From assembly GCF_014698825.1 (NCBI RefSeq), contig NZ_JACJTT010000015.1:1-64000 (forward strand): DNA of 64,000 nt, written 5' to 3'. The notes under the pieces are model-generated. The model did no database searches and had not been told where the DNA came from. It saw nothing but the letters and a program-made list of their open reading frames with translations. The DNA comes from Richelia sinica FACHB-800 (GTDB lineage Bacteria; Cyanobacteriota; Cyanobacteriia; Cyanobacteriales; Nostocaceae). Both the position numbers and the translations under genes were made by a program. Below, piece after piece: positions 26,310 through 34,636 of this stretch. The stretch's first letter is position 1. Each line of letters starts with the position of its first letter.

Positions 26310-29279
26310 ATGAGTCCAGTGTTAAAAAAAAATCTTTTAGCAGCTAATCATAACCCTGTAAACAACTATAAAAAATTCCTCAGTAGTCTAGCCTTATCAA
26401 TGTGCTGTTTGAGTTATTGGACACAGATTGCTCATGCTGAAGGCAGTCGCAGTCTTTATCCTAGTGCAGCCACTGGCAGCAGAGCTAACATAGAATGGCG
26501 AAATAGCAAGTATGGAAATCTCATATTCCGTCGCACATTGTTAAAAGTATTTGCCAAACAAGGTGAATATATTTTAACTGGCTCTTCTGCTGTTGATGTC
26601 GGCAGTGGAGATATTTTGATTTTTAACCCTGGTCGTGTCACTGGTAGCGTTGGTGAGGAAACAATTCCCAGCACCGCTGATTTTCGTTGTTCTCCTGTCA
26701 CAACAACCAATGCTGGAAAAATTACCTCCCGCGCACTAGAATTAGCCGGGCCTCGGTCAGTTGATGGAACTGGTAACACCTCTGGTTATATACCTTGTGC
26801 TTATCAAGCTCCCTCAACTGGGATTTATGATGTAGTTTTCTACGGTCCTGATGGCAATAATGTAGATACACAGGGTACGATTGCAGCAGACATTGCTTTA
26901 TCCAATTCCATCAATTTTGATACTACTCAACGCACGAGTGTAGCAGCGTGGGACGTTACAGTCCGCAGTAGTGACATATCTTCAACCACTGATATTACTG
27001 GACGACTATTTAGTTATTATTTAGCTTTATTTACTGGAGCAAATGGCAGACCTCTGAATTTCCCAGTTTATCCTGTCACGACCGATGGATTTCGTTATCG
27101 TATTACACTTAGAGGTACAGATCCCAATGGTTTTGCCTTATACGGTAACCAAGTAGGTTTCTTTGACAGTGATGGTGTAACACCTCTTTACCATAATGTG
27201 TTAGGCACTGATGCTCAGTTAACAACTCCACAGGGTGGGGTTAAATTATCTCGTCCCCAATATCCTACTTTCTTTAACCTGCTTGACGATCAAGCATTAG
27301 CATATATTGATCGGTATAATCCAAATGGCACCCTAGATGGAACTGGTATTCCCGTTCTTCCCGGTATTCCTACTATTACTAACGTCGGCTTTACAGGTAC
27401 TGCGGCAGCAAATAACAGTAATTTTGGTACTGGTGGTACTTTTAATTTTGACAGCAATGTTGAAGGTTATTACACAATTATTATCAGTAGAGATGGGGTC
27501 AACTTTGATCCTACCAAGGCAGAAAATCGGATTATCAGAGGAAATATCACGACTCCTGGTTCTCAAACAGTTCCTTGGGATGGCAAAGACAACAATGGTT
27601 CGTTTTTCCCAGTGGGTACTGGTTACAAATTTGTAGTCAGAACCCAAGCTGGTGAATATCACTTTCCCCTACTTGATGCAGAGAACAATTTTTCCGGTGG
27701 GCCAACCATTGAAATGCTCAATGCTACTAATCCACTAGGTAACAGGACAGCATTTTACGACGACAGGGGATATAAAACTATTGGCGGTACAACTATTGGT
27801 ACTATTGGTTCCGTACTATGCGGTATTAATCCTCCTAACCCCGCCTTTAGTGACCCACTCAATGGTTTTGATAGTAGTTTAAATAACCGCAAATTCGGTC
27901 AATCTGGTGACAATGGAAATGCTAATACCAGCTGTAACGGTTCCTTTGGTGATGTCAAAGGACTAGATATCTGGACTTATTATACTCCTGTACTCGCACC
28001 GACTGACTTTAATATTGTTGATGCTGTTTCAGCAAATGCAGGAAAAGTCATCATCAATGAAGTGCTATATAAAGAAGTTGTCGGAAGTCCTGCTGCTTCC
28101 AATCCTGAATTTATTGAACTGTATAATGCCTCTTCGGTGGCTGTAAATTTGACTGGTTTTATCTTGTCAGATGGACATTTGACAGCTAGTGATAATGATG
28201 GAGCCAACGGCTTTACTTACACATTTCCTAATGGCACTACTCTCCAACCTGGTAAGTATGCAGTAATTTGGCTTGGTAATAATACCCCTAATAATCAAGC
28301 TACTAATGCTGCTTTTCAAGATTGGTTAGGAAATAATCCTAAACTCAATAACACTGGTGACGATATTTGGTTATACGATAATCAAAATAAGGTAATTGAT
28401 TATATTGCCTATGGCACTGGTGGGGAAATTAATCAAACTCCAGCCTCTGTATTGAATCTTTGGAATGATGTCAATCAATCTAATTTAGCTAATGCTAGTG
28501 TAAATCAATCTATTAGTCTGACTCCCAATGGTCAGGATAGTAATAGTAGCAGTTGTTGGGAGCCAACCACAAGTACAGTACCTCTGACGAATTGTAGTAA
28601 TGATTTGCAAACTAGAGATACTGATACTGTGACTGGTCGAATTACTAGTGTGGGAGAAAATAATAATGGTTCTAATCCTCCCAATTTAGTGTTAGTGAAA
28701 CGCATTACTAGAATTAACAATTCAGATATTACCCAAATAGTAGATGGACGTAGTGATGTGCCGACCACTGATAATAATTATGTTATTCCTGCTCGTGCTG
28801 ATGAAGATAACGACCCTAAATGGCCTGCTAATTATTTGCGTGGTTTAATTAATGCGGGAACAGTTAAACCAGGAGATATTTTAGAGTACACAATTTATTT
28901 TCTTTCCAATGGTCTAGGTAATGCTACTAAAGTTAAGTTCTGCGACTTAGTGCCTAATAATGTTACTTTTTTACCCACAGCTTTTAATGGGTTAACCCCC
29001 AAAGATGGTGGTTTACCAACAGCAGAGCAGGGTATTGCTCTAGCAATTGGTTCAATTACTCCATCATTTTATTTGACAAACGCAGCAGATAATGACAGAG
29101 GCAGGTTATATATACCAAATGATCCAGCTACACCGGCTCTCTGTGGCAGCAATACAAATGGTGCAGTTGTCGTAGATATTACGAGAGATCCAGATACTCC
29201 CTCTTTGCCGGCAGCTACTGGTTCTGGTACACCATCAAGTTCCTATGGATTTATTCGCTTCCGAGGAACAGTGAAATAA
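26310..29279 (+). CDS. Exported lamin-tail (LTD) and DUF11 domain protein
   Basis: The 989-residue protein has a signal peptide (about 1-43, ending IAHA). Visible units are a beta-rich N-terminal region (44-340) and a FlgD-like Ig segment near 400-460 (VPWDGKDNNGSFFPVGTGYKF). A lamin-tail domain spans about 578-690 (VIINEVLYKE…PEFIELYNAS…VNLTGFILSDG). A DUF11-like C-terminus lies at about 850-989 (VKPGDILEYTIYFLSNG), ending in the strand FIRFRGTVK. That last strand resembles the end of the first protein in the cluster. It is the last gene of the set, 69 bp after the OmpA-type gene, and probably an extracellular structural subunit. Convergent with a GT39 gene. Confidence 0.85.
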   Translation: MSPVLKKNLLAANHNPVNNYKKFLSSLALSMCCLSYWTQIAHAEGSRSLYPSAATGSRANIEWRNSKYGNLIFRRTLLKVFAKQGEYILTGSSAVDVGSGDILIFNPGRVTGSVGEETIPSTADFRCSPVTTTNAGKITSRALELAGPRSVDGTGNTSGYIPCAYQAPSTGIYDVVFYGPDGNNVDTQGTIAADIALSNSINFDTTQRTSVAAWDVTVRSSDISSTTDITGRLFSYYLALFTGANGRPLNFPVYPVTTDGFRYRITLRGTDPNGFALYGNQVGFFDSDGVTPLYHNVLGTDAQLTTPQGGVKLSRPQYPTFFNLLDDQALAYIDRYNPNGTLDGTGIPVLPGIPTITNVGFTGTAAANNSNFGTGGTFNFDSNVEGYYTIIISRDGVNFDPTKAENRIIRGNITTPGSQTVPWDGKDNNGSFFPVGTGYKFVVRTQAGEYHFPLLDAENNFSGGPTIEMLNATNPLGNRTAFYDDRGYKTIGGTTIGTIGSVLCGINPPNPAFSDPLNGFDSSLNNRKFGQSGDNGNANTSCNGSFGDVKGLDIWTYYTPVLAPTDFNIVDAVSANAGKVIINEVLYKEVVGSPAASNPEFIELYNASSVAVNLTGFILSDGHLTASDNDGANGFTYTFPNGTTLQPGKYAVIWLGNNTPNNQATNAAFQDWLGNNPKLNNTGDDIWLYDNQNKVIDYIAYGTGGEINQTPASVLNLWNDVNQSNLANASVNQSISLTPNGQDSNSSSCWEPTTSTVPLTNCSNDLQTRDTDTVTGRITSVGENNNGSNPPNLVLVKRITRINNSDITQIVDGRSDVPTTDNNYVIPARADEDNDPKWPANYLRGLINAGTVKPGDILEYTIYFLSNGLGNATKVKFCDLVPNNVTFLPTAFNGLTPKDGGLPTAEQGIALAIGSITPSFYLTNAADNDRGRLYIPNDPATPALCGSNTNGAVVVDITRDPDTPSLPAATGSGTPSSSYGFIRFRGTVK

Positions 29280-29313
29280 TTACAGCATAGATGTAATCAA
29301 CTACTTCTGATGG

Positions 29314-30993
29314 CTATTTTTTATAAACAGAAACTTGAAACTGATCAAGACTCATCGTACCAAATATATTTTGAGTTTTTTGTAATTGAAAATTGGATGA
29401 TAAAACTTGTTGAATTTTCTGCCTTTCTGTCTCTACGTCTGTCTCGTTTTTTAACCGAGACCATACTGGATCAAAACTATCTAACCAAATAATACGAGAA
29501 TATTTTTTTGATTTTTGTTGTAAAACTTGTTCTAAGCTAGCCGCAAATTGAGCAGGGTGCTGGGATAATAGCATGGCAGAAGATTGAGGAGGAAGATAAT
29601 AAGCTAAACGCAGAACATGACCCCAAGCTTTAGAGTTCATAGCAACGAGAGTAGGCTGATTTATATCCTGTGATATCAAATCTGCAACTGCATGAAAAAC
29701 TGAACGATGGCGGAAACTAAAATCACCAACACTAATAGTTAAATACACTGCCAATATCATGGCAGCTACTCCATTCACCCACTTTTGAGGAACTACTTTT
29801 TCTACCCATAAGGATAGTAATAGTAAACAGCCGGGGATAATAATAATCATCGTCCGTCCCCACCCAAAACCCAAGGTAAACTTTTTAGAAATGATATCTA
29901 CTAATAAGGCTAGTAATAAAGGTAAGAATCCTAAAATTAAAGCTATTCCTAAATTAGTTTTTTCACCTTTCTGCCAGAGTTTAATAGTGCACAATAATAG
30001 GATGAAAAACGTTAAGATACCGGTAATAGTAATGCTCAAAGTTGGTAAAACTGTTGCCCAATCTCCTACTAATAGATTAATACCTAATGTTTGTAGAAAA
30101 TCTTGTCCATGTTGTAACGCAGGTAAAACAGCTTTCTTAGCTGTACTAAATCTATTCAAATCTGCATTACGAAGTTGGATAATGGTTCCTCGTAATAACC
30201 AAGGTGTGGTCAGTAAAATTCCACCACTTAGACGCAAACCATGTTGCCACCAATTATGTCTATCAAGGTAAATAATTAAAACTGCTAACACCAAAATCCA
30301 ATAGGCATAAAGATAAAAAGTTAATAATCCAGCTGCAATGGATACTAAGAAAATACCATTCCAAATCAACAGGTGGTAACGACTATGAGAACTTTCTTGA
30401 TCTCGTTGATGAATTAAATGGAGTAGGGCCCATGCACTGAGCGTAGCCCATAAAACCAGAGGTGCATACATCCGCACGTTGAGAGAATGGAATAAATAAA
30501 AGGGATTTAATGCTAAAAGGGCTGCGAGAAATATGCCTCCACGATGTCCTAAGATGGTTTTGCCTAAACCATAGGTACTGCCTATAGTTGCTATACTGAT
30601 TAGTGCGTTTGCACTCCGCATAGCAGCTTCGCTGTTTCCGAATAACCGCAACCATAGATGTTGAGTTAAGAAAAATAATGGTGGATGGGGTTCTCCTCCC
30701 AGTAGACTGTTGAATAAATTTCTCACAGTGGTAATGACATCACCAATACCTGATTCTGGTGGTAATTTGAGTAGGGATATATATTCTGTAAGTACAACTG
30801 GTATATCACCTGGGGTACTGTAAGCACCTTTGTTACCAGTAGCTAGAAGTAGTGATAGAACTTCGTCGTACCAAAATTCTCTACTTCCCATGTTGAGGAT
30901 ACGTAATAATACACCAACAAATATGGCTATTGCAGCTAATTTTGGCAGAGAAAATAACTTTTTCCAATTGCTTTTAAGAAAAAAAGTGTTCAT
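29314..30993 (-). CDS. Glycosyltransferase family 39-like membrane protein
   Basis: This 559-residue protein has about ten or more hydrophobic helices. The first extracytoplasmic loop carries EFWYDEVLSL, with the acidic pair of GT39/ArnT-PMT type polyprenyl-phosphate-sugar transferases. GEPHPPLFFLTQHLWLRLFGNSEAAMRSANAL is the family's second hallmark (HPPLxxLxxHxW…). It should transfer a sugar from a polyprenyl phosphate carrier on the periplasmic side. The acceptor is unknown. It converges on the surface-protein cluster, with only 34 bp between stops, so glycosylation of those proteins is conceivable but unproven. Confidence 0.85.
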   Translation of the reverse strand: MNTFFLKSNWKKLFSLPKLAAIAIFVGVLLRILNMGSREFWYDEVLSLLLATGNKGAYSTPGDIPVVLTEYISLLKLPPESGIGDVITTVRNLFNSLLGGEPHPPLFFLTQHLWLRLFGNSEAAMRSANALISIATIGSTYGLGKTILGHRGGIFLAALLALNPFYLFHSLNVRMYAPLVLWATLSAWALLHLIHQRDQESSHSRYHLLIWNGIFLVSIAAGLLTFYLYAYWILVLAVLIIYLDRHNWWQHGLRLSGGILLTTPWLLRGTIIQLRNADLNRFSTAKKAVLPALQHGQDFLQTLGINLLVGDWATVLPTLSITITGILTFFILLLCTIKLWQKGEKTNLGIALILGFLPLLLALLVDIISKKFTLGFGWGRTMIIIIPGCLLLLSLWVEKVVPQKWVNGVAAMILAVYLTISVGDFSFRHRSVFHAVADLISQDINQPTLVAMNSKAWGHVLRLAYYLPPQSSAMLLSQHPAQFAASLEQVLQQKSKKYSRIIWLDSFDPVWSRLKNETDVETERQKIQQVLSSNFQLQKTQNIFGTMSLDQFQVSVYKK

Positions 30994-31303
30994 TGTTACA
31001 GCAGTGTTTCTGTGTACAGCAAGTGTTTTGGGTAATAATCTGTATTTTCCCTGGTATTGTATGTTTCTGACTTAATTTGATATCTTTTATTATTAAATTT
31101 TTGGTAAAGCCTGGAAATTTATTCTTGTTCTGTCACTCTTAGAACACATTACCATGTGAGACTAATTGCTGATCGAAATCGATATTCGCTCATTCCAATA
31201 CTTGTAGGTTACGCTCAAAAAATAAAATCATTGAGGTTGGGTTGAGAAATGTATCGCTAAAAGATATCTCGGTGATTATTTCTACCAATTCCTCTTTTGA
31301 CAA
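30994..31303. other. Intergenic region upstream of the GT39 gene
   Basis: About 310 bp with no supported ORF. A perfect 7-bp stem with a 3-base loop, ACAACTA-CTT-TAGTTGT (31300-31316), sits at the edge of repeat copy B. Nothing else is recognisable. Confidence 0.4.
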
Positions 31304-31408
31304 CTACTTTAGTTGTTCTCTGTATTTCTCTGGTGGTAGGTTTTTGCTCAGGGAAGCGATACTTTACCAAATCTTCCCTTTTGTCAATTCCCTCCACCTA
31401 AATCCTGA
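31304..31408. repeat. Copy B of the dispersed ~100 bp repeat
   Basis: This is the counterpart of bases 1-115. The shared blocks TTTAGT, TTCTCT, AGGTTTTTG, GATACT, CCCTTTTGTCAAT and TCCACCT are in the same order and spacing, with a single one-base gap. It sits just past the 3' end of the PCP_red gene; copy A lies just past the 3' end of tRNA-Ser. Confidence 0.6.
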
Positions 31409-31432
31409 TGCTAACTCTACCTATTGAATCTG

Positions 31433-31612
31433 TTAGTTAAAATTTTTGTTGAATTTCTGTTTAGCTTGTTCGTAAATTTCAATGGTAATTGGAGATAGAC
31501 CGTTCTCTTGAGCATAGGCTTCAATCTTTTTACGGGCAAAAGGACGAACAAAAAAAGGAATTTCTTTAAGTTTGGCTTCTGCTTGGGCAGTCCATTGAAT
31601 GGGTTCGCTCAT
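31433..31612 (-). CDS. Small PCP_red-domain protein
   Basis: A 59-residue frame starts MSEPIQWTAQAEAKLKEIP and continues FFVRPFARKKIEAYAQENG, ending with a Lys/Asn-rich tail. The pattern W-x-x-x-A-x-x-x-L-x-x-I-P-x-F-V-R-x-x-x-R-x-x-I-E-x-x-A, followed by an ITIE helix, is that of the PCP_red domain. That domain otherwise forms the C-terminus of the light-independent protochlorophyllide reductase subunit ChlB. Stand-alone copies of this size occur in cyanobacteria. It is probably soluble; its function is unknown, perhaps binding a tetrapyrrole or a reductase partner. It is divergent from NDH-2, 256 bp between starts. Confidence 0.88.
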   Translation of the reverse strand: MSEPIQWTAQAEAKLKEIPFFVRPFARKKIEAYAQENGLSPITIEIYEQAKQKFNKNFN

Positions 31613-31868
31613 GAATTTCTCGCTTTTAATTTTGATGGTTGATTAATACCTTACAGATTTTTGTAGGTAATGATGCCTTAATGAAGATGGCTAGATCAAT
31701 TCTAGACAAATTGAGAAGAAATCAGCTTCTGGAACCTAAATAATTAGTAACTTTGACTACTATCATGATTTTTTCAATTGTTCTAAATAGACGGCACAAT
31801 ATATCAAGATTTTGTTACAAGTTTGTTAAGAAAAGTTACATGGCTCTTAACAAAAGGAAATTTGTCTT

Positions 31869-33230
31869 ATGGGAGTTTCACTAGAGAAGAATCGACCACA
31901 TGAAGTTGTCATTGTGGGTGGTGGGTTTGGTGGACTGTATACGGCAAAGGCTCTTGCTAACACAAATGTAAATGTTACTCTGATTGATAAACGTAACTTT
32001 CACCTATTTCAACCGCTTTTATATCAAGTTGCCACAGGTACTTTATCACCTGCCGATATTTCTGCTCCCTTGCGATCTGTATTCAGCAAAAGCAAGAATA
32101 CTAAAGTTTTGCTGGGAGAAGTAAGTGATATTGATCCCAAAACTCAACAAGTGGTGATGGGTGACCAAAGCATCTCTTACGATACATTAATTGTGGCTAC
32201 AGGTGCTAATCACTCCTATTTTGGGAAGGATAACTGGCAAGAACTTGCACCTGGGTTGAAAACTGTGGAAGATGCCATAGAAATGCGTCGGCGGATATTT
32301 ATGGCATTTGAAGCGGCAGAGAAAGAAACTGATCTGGAAAAACGCCGTGCGTTATTGACTTTCGTGATTGTGGGTGGTGGCCCCACTGGTGTAGAATTAG
32401 CTGGTGCGATCGCTGAATTGGCATACCAAACTCTCAAAGAAGATTTCCGCAACGTTGATACTTCTGAAGCGAAAATCTTGCTATTACAAGGTGGTAATCG
32501 CATTCTTCCCCACATTTCACCAGAGTTATCAGAAGAAGCAACTTCAGCCTTACAAAAATTGGGTGTGGTTATTCAAACTCAAACTAGAGTAACCAATATT
32601 GAAAATGACATCGTTACCTTCAAGAAAGGCGATGAAGTGCAAGAAGTTGCCTCAAAGACTATTTTGTGGGCAGCAGGTGTTCAAGGTTCTCCAATGGGCA
32701 GAATCCTGGCAGAACGTACAGGTGTAGAGTGCGATCGCTCTGGACGTGTGATCGTCGAACCAGACTTGAGTATCAAGGGCTATAATAACATTTTCGTGAT
32801 TGGAGATTTAGCCAATTTCTCCCATCAAAATGGTAGTCCCTTACCTGGTGTTGCACCAGTAGCTAAACAAGAAGGTGAGTATGTAGCTAGACTGATTAAA
32901 CTACGCCTTCAAGGTTCTACATTGTCCCAATTTAGCTACAATGATGTAGGCAGTTTGGCAATGATTGGCCAAAATTTAGCTGTGGTAGATTTAGGTTTCC
33001 TCAAACTCACAGGTTTCTTAGCTTGGGTATTTTGGCTAGTGATTCACATCTACTTCTTAATCGAGTTTGACACTAAATTAGTAGTGGTATTCCAGTGGGC
33101 ATGGAACTATATCACTCGCAACCGTCGCTCTAGATTGATTACAGGGAAAGAAGCTTTTGTTAGTCCACAAACTATCAACGATAGTAATCCCTACAAGGCT
33201 ACAGAAACTAGACGGACAGTCAATGTCTAA
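31869..33230 (+). CDS. Type II NAD(P)H dehydrogenase (NDH-2)
   Basis: The 453-residue flavoprotein should oxidise NAD(P)H and reduce quinone without pumping protons, at the cytoplasmic face of a membrane. The FAD Rossmann motif VIVGGGFGGLYTA is near residue 15. The NAD(P) motif VIVGGGPTGVELAGAIAEL is near 163, and the second FAD motif NNIFVIGDLANF near 308. A hydrophobic C-terminal segment at about 378-400 (GFLAWVFWLVIHIYFLIEF) fits membrane association. Cyanobacterial paralogues are called NdbA, NdbB and NdbC; length and C-terminus lean towards NdbA-like, but I do not assign it. A long hairpin follows the gene at 33277. Confidence 0.93.
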   Translation: MGVSLEKNRPHEVVIVGGGFGGLYTAKALANTNVNVTLIDKRNFHLFQPLLYQVATGTLSPADISAPLRSVFSKSKNTKVLLGEVSDIDPKTQQVVMGDQSISYDTLIVATGANHSYFGKDNWQELAPGLKTVEDAIEMRRRIFMAFEAAEKETDLEKRRALLTFVIVGGGPTGVELAGAIAELAYQTLKEDFRNVDTSEAKILLLQGGNRILPHISPELSEEATSALQKLGVVIQTQTRVTNIENDIVTFKKGDEVQEVASKTILWAAGVQGSPMGRILAERTGVECDRSGRVIVEPDLSIKGYNNIFVIGDLANFSHQNGSPLPGVAPVAKQEGEYVARLIKLRLQGSTLSQFSYNDVGSLAMIGQNLAVVDLGFLKLTGFLAWVFWLVIHIYFLIEFDTKLVVVFQWAWNYITRNRRSRLITGKEAFVSPQTINDSNPYKATETRRTVNV

Positions 33231-33276
33231 GACTATCTATTTTTAGCAGCTAATCCCAGTTGAAGACTAGTAATAG

Positions 33277-33329
33277 ACCCGCTATTAATCTCAACACTTA
33301 TTTACCTTAGTGTGAGACTAATGGCGGGT
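33277..33329 (+). terminator. Long imperfect hairpin after NDH-2
   Basis: The arm starting ACCCGCTATTAATCTCA pairs with the arm ending TGAGACTAATGGCGGGT, giving about 22 pairs with two mismatches and a G-U. TTTCGCTT follows. The position 47 bp past the NDH-2 stop and the stem strength fit a terminator, though the T-run is short. Confidence 0.55.
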
Positions 33330-33342
33330 TTCGCTTATATTA

Positions 33343-33424
33343 GGGGACAGGGGACAGGGGACAGGGAACAGGTGACAGGGAACAGGGAAGAGTGTTAAAA
33401 GCTGTTGTTTATCTCAGTTTTAGC
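33343..33424 (+). repeat. Heptamer array (GGGGACA / GGTGACA / GGGAACA) plus hairpin module
   Basis: Successive 7-bp units GGGGACA (three times), GGGAACA, GGTGACA and GGGAACA are followed by AGTGTTAAAAGCTG…CAGTTTTAGC. The tail matches the hairpin module at 14370 and 34560. The array lies 90 bp upstream of the dehydratase start, with a related array at the 3' end of the same gene. Confidence 0.75.
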
Positions 33425-33513
33425 AATCTTCTAACCGCCTTGTTTACGGCTATATAATACAAGGATTAACAGTGTCAGAAACCTTCTCCTATTTAGGGTG
33501 AAGATTACTTGAA

Positions 33514-34521
33514 ATGAGTATTGAAAATACACAAGCAATATTAACCTCTCACTCTGTAACAATCACAGATATCAAGGCAGCACAACAAAGGCTTTTGGGT
33601 ATTGTTCACCATACACCAGTGATTACTTCTAGTAGTGTGAATGAACGCACTCAAAGCCAAGTTTTTTTTAAATGTGAAAATTTTCAACGTACAGGTGCAT
33701 TTAAGTTTCGTGGTGCGTATAACGCCTTAACGCAATTATCAACAGAGCAGAAAAAAACAGGGGTGATAACTTATTCTTCCGGGAATCACGGTCAAGCGAT
33801 CGCTCTAGGGGGAAAATTACTCAACATTCCCACAACTGTAGTTATGCCAGAAGATGCTCCCCCAGTCAAGCAAACTGCCACTCGTGCTTATGGTGCAGAG
33901 GTGATTTTATATAACCGTCAGACAACTAACCGGGAAGAACTCACCAAAGGTCTGGCCCATGAACGTCAATTAACCCTGATTCCACCCTACGACCATCCCC
34001 ATGTGATAGCAGGACAAGGTACAACAGCCTTAGAACTAATTCAAGAAGTGGGAGAACTCGACCTGTTACTAGTGTGTTGTGGAGGTGGAGGACTAATTTC
34101 TGGTTGTGCAATTGCCACAAAAGCACTTTTACCTAATTGTCGAGTTATAGGTGTAGAACCAGAATTAGCTGATGATGCTACCCGTTCCTTTTACAGCAAA
34201 ACTCTACAAACCGTCCACAACCCCAATACCATTGCTGATGGTGCGCGTACTCCCAGCTTGGGTAAAATCACATTTCCGCTGGTGCTGGAATACGTTGACG
34301 ATATGGTGACTGTATCTGAGTCTGCCATCATTCGCACCATGTTATTTCTTTGGGAACGGTTGAAAATAGTCATTGAACCTACTGGAGTATTAGCCGCAGC
34401 AGCACTATTAGAGGGTGTAATCACTGCACCAGGAGCAAAGATTGGTGTAATTATCAGTGGAGGGAATGTAGACTTATCGCAAATTGGTGAATTATTGACT
34501 ACGAGGTACTATAGCAGGTGA
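33514..34521 (+). CDS. PLP-dependent threonine/serine dehydratase (fold type II)
   Basis: The 335-residue enzyme should deaminate threonine or serine to the 2-oxo acid, or act as a serine racemase or hydroxyaspartate lyase, which share the fold. The PLP lysine is in GAFKFRGAYNAL near residue 68. SSGNHGQAIALGG near 89 binds the substrate carboxylate, and CCGGGGLISG near 188 holds the cofactor phosphate. There is no C-terminal ACT regulatory domain, so it is the short catabolic form rather than full-length IlvA. Its last codons Tyr-Ser-Arg-stop lie in the TATAGCAGGTGA repeat. A related heptamer array is present upstream. Confidence 0.9.
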   Translation: MSIENTQAILTSHSVTITDIKAAQQRLLGIVHHTPVITSSSVNERTQSQVFFKCENFQRTGAFKFRGAYNALTQLSTEQKKTGVITYSSGNHGQAIALGGKLLNIPTTVVMPEDAPPVKQTATRAYGAEVILYNRQTTNREELTKGLAHERQLTLIPPYDHPHVIAGQGTTALELIQEVGELDLLLVCCGGGGLISGCAIATKALLPNCRVIGVEPELADDATRSFYSKTLQTVHNPNTIADGARTPSLGKITFPLVLEYVDDMVTVSESAIIRTMLFLWERLKIVIEPTGVLAAAALLEGVITAPGAKIGVIISGGNVDLSQIGELLTTRYYSR

Positions 34522-34590
34522 CAGGTGACAGTTAACAGGTGACAGTTAACAGGTGACAGTGCTAAAAGCCTTTTTTGTCTAAGTTTTAGT
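34510..34590 (+). repeat. TATAGCAGGTGACAG repeat with six heptamers plus hairpin module
   Basis: TATAGCA is followed by GGTGACA, GGTGACA, GTTAACA, GGTGACA, GTTAACA and GGTGACA, then GTGCTAAAAGCC…TTTGTCTAAGTTTTAG. CTAAAA and TTTTAG can pair. Removing the extra heptamers gives almost exactly the copy at 14354. The first 12 bases encode the end of the dehydratase gene. Confidence 0.8.
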
Positions 34591-34636
34591 GTTAGTTAAT
34601 GTCCTAACGGCTCTGTCCATTGCTATAACGGCCACT

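Noticed and set aside
29280-29300. Weak ATTACA/TGTAAT stem between the surface cluster and GT39 gene as a terminator
   Set aside because: Only six AT-rich pairs and no T-run on either strand.
31242-31427. 61-codon plus-strand frame near 31.3 kb
   Set aside because: It lies inside the dispersed repeat, and copy A of the repeat does not conserve the frame.
33343-33390. Heptamer array as a CRISPR
   Set aside because: Units are 7 bp with no spacers; no cas genes nearby. It is a short tandem repeat.
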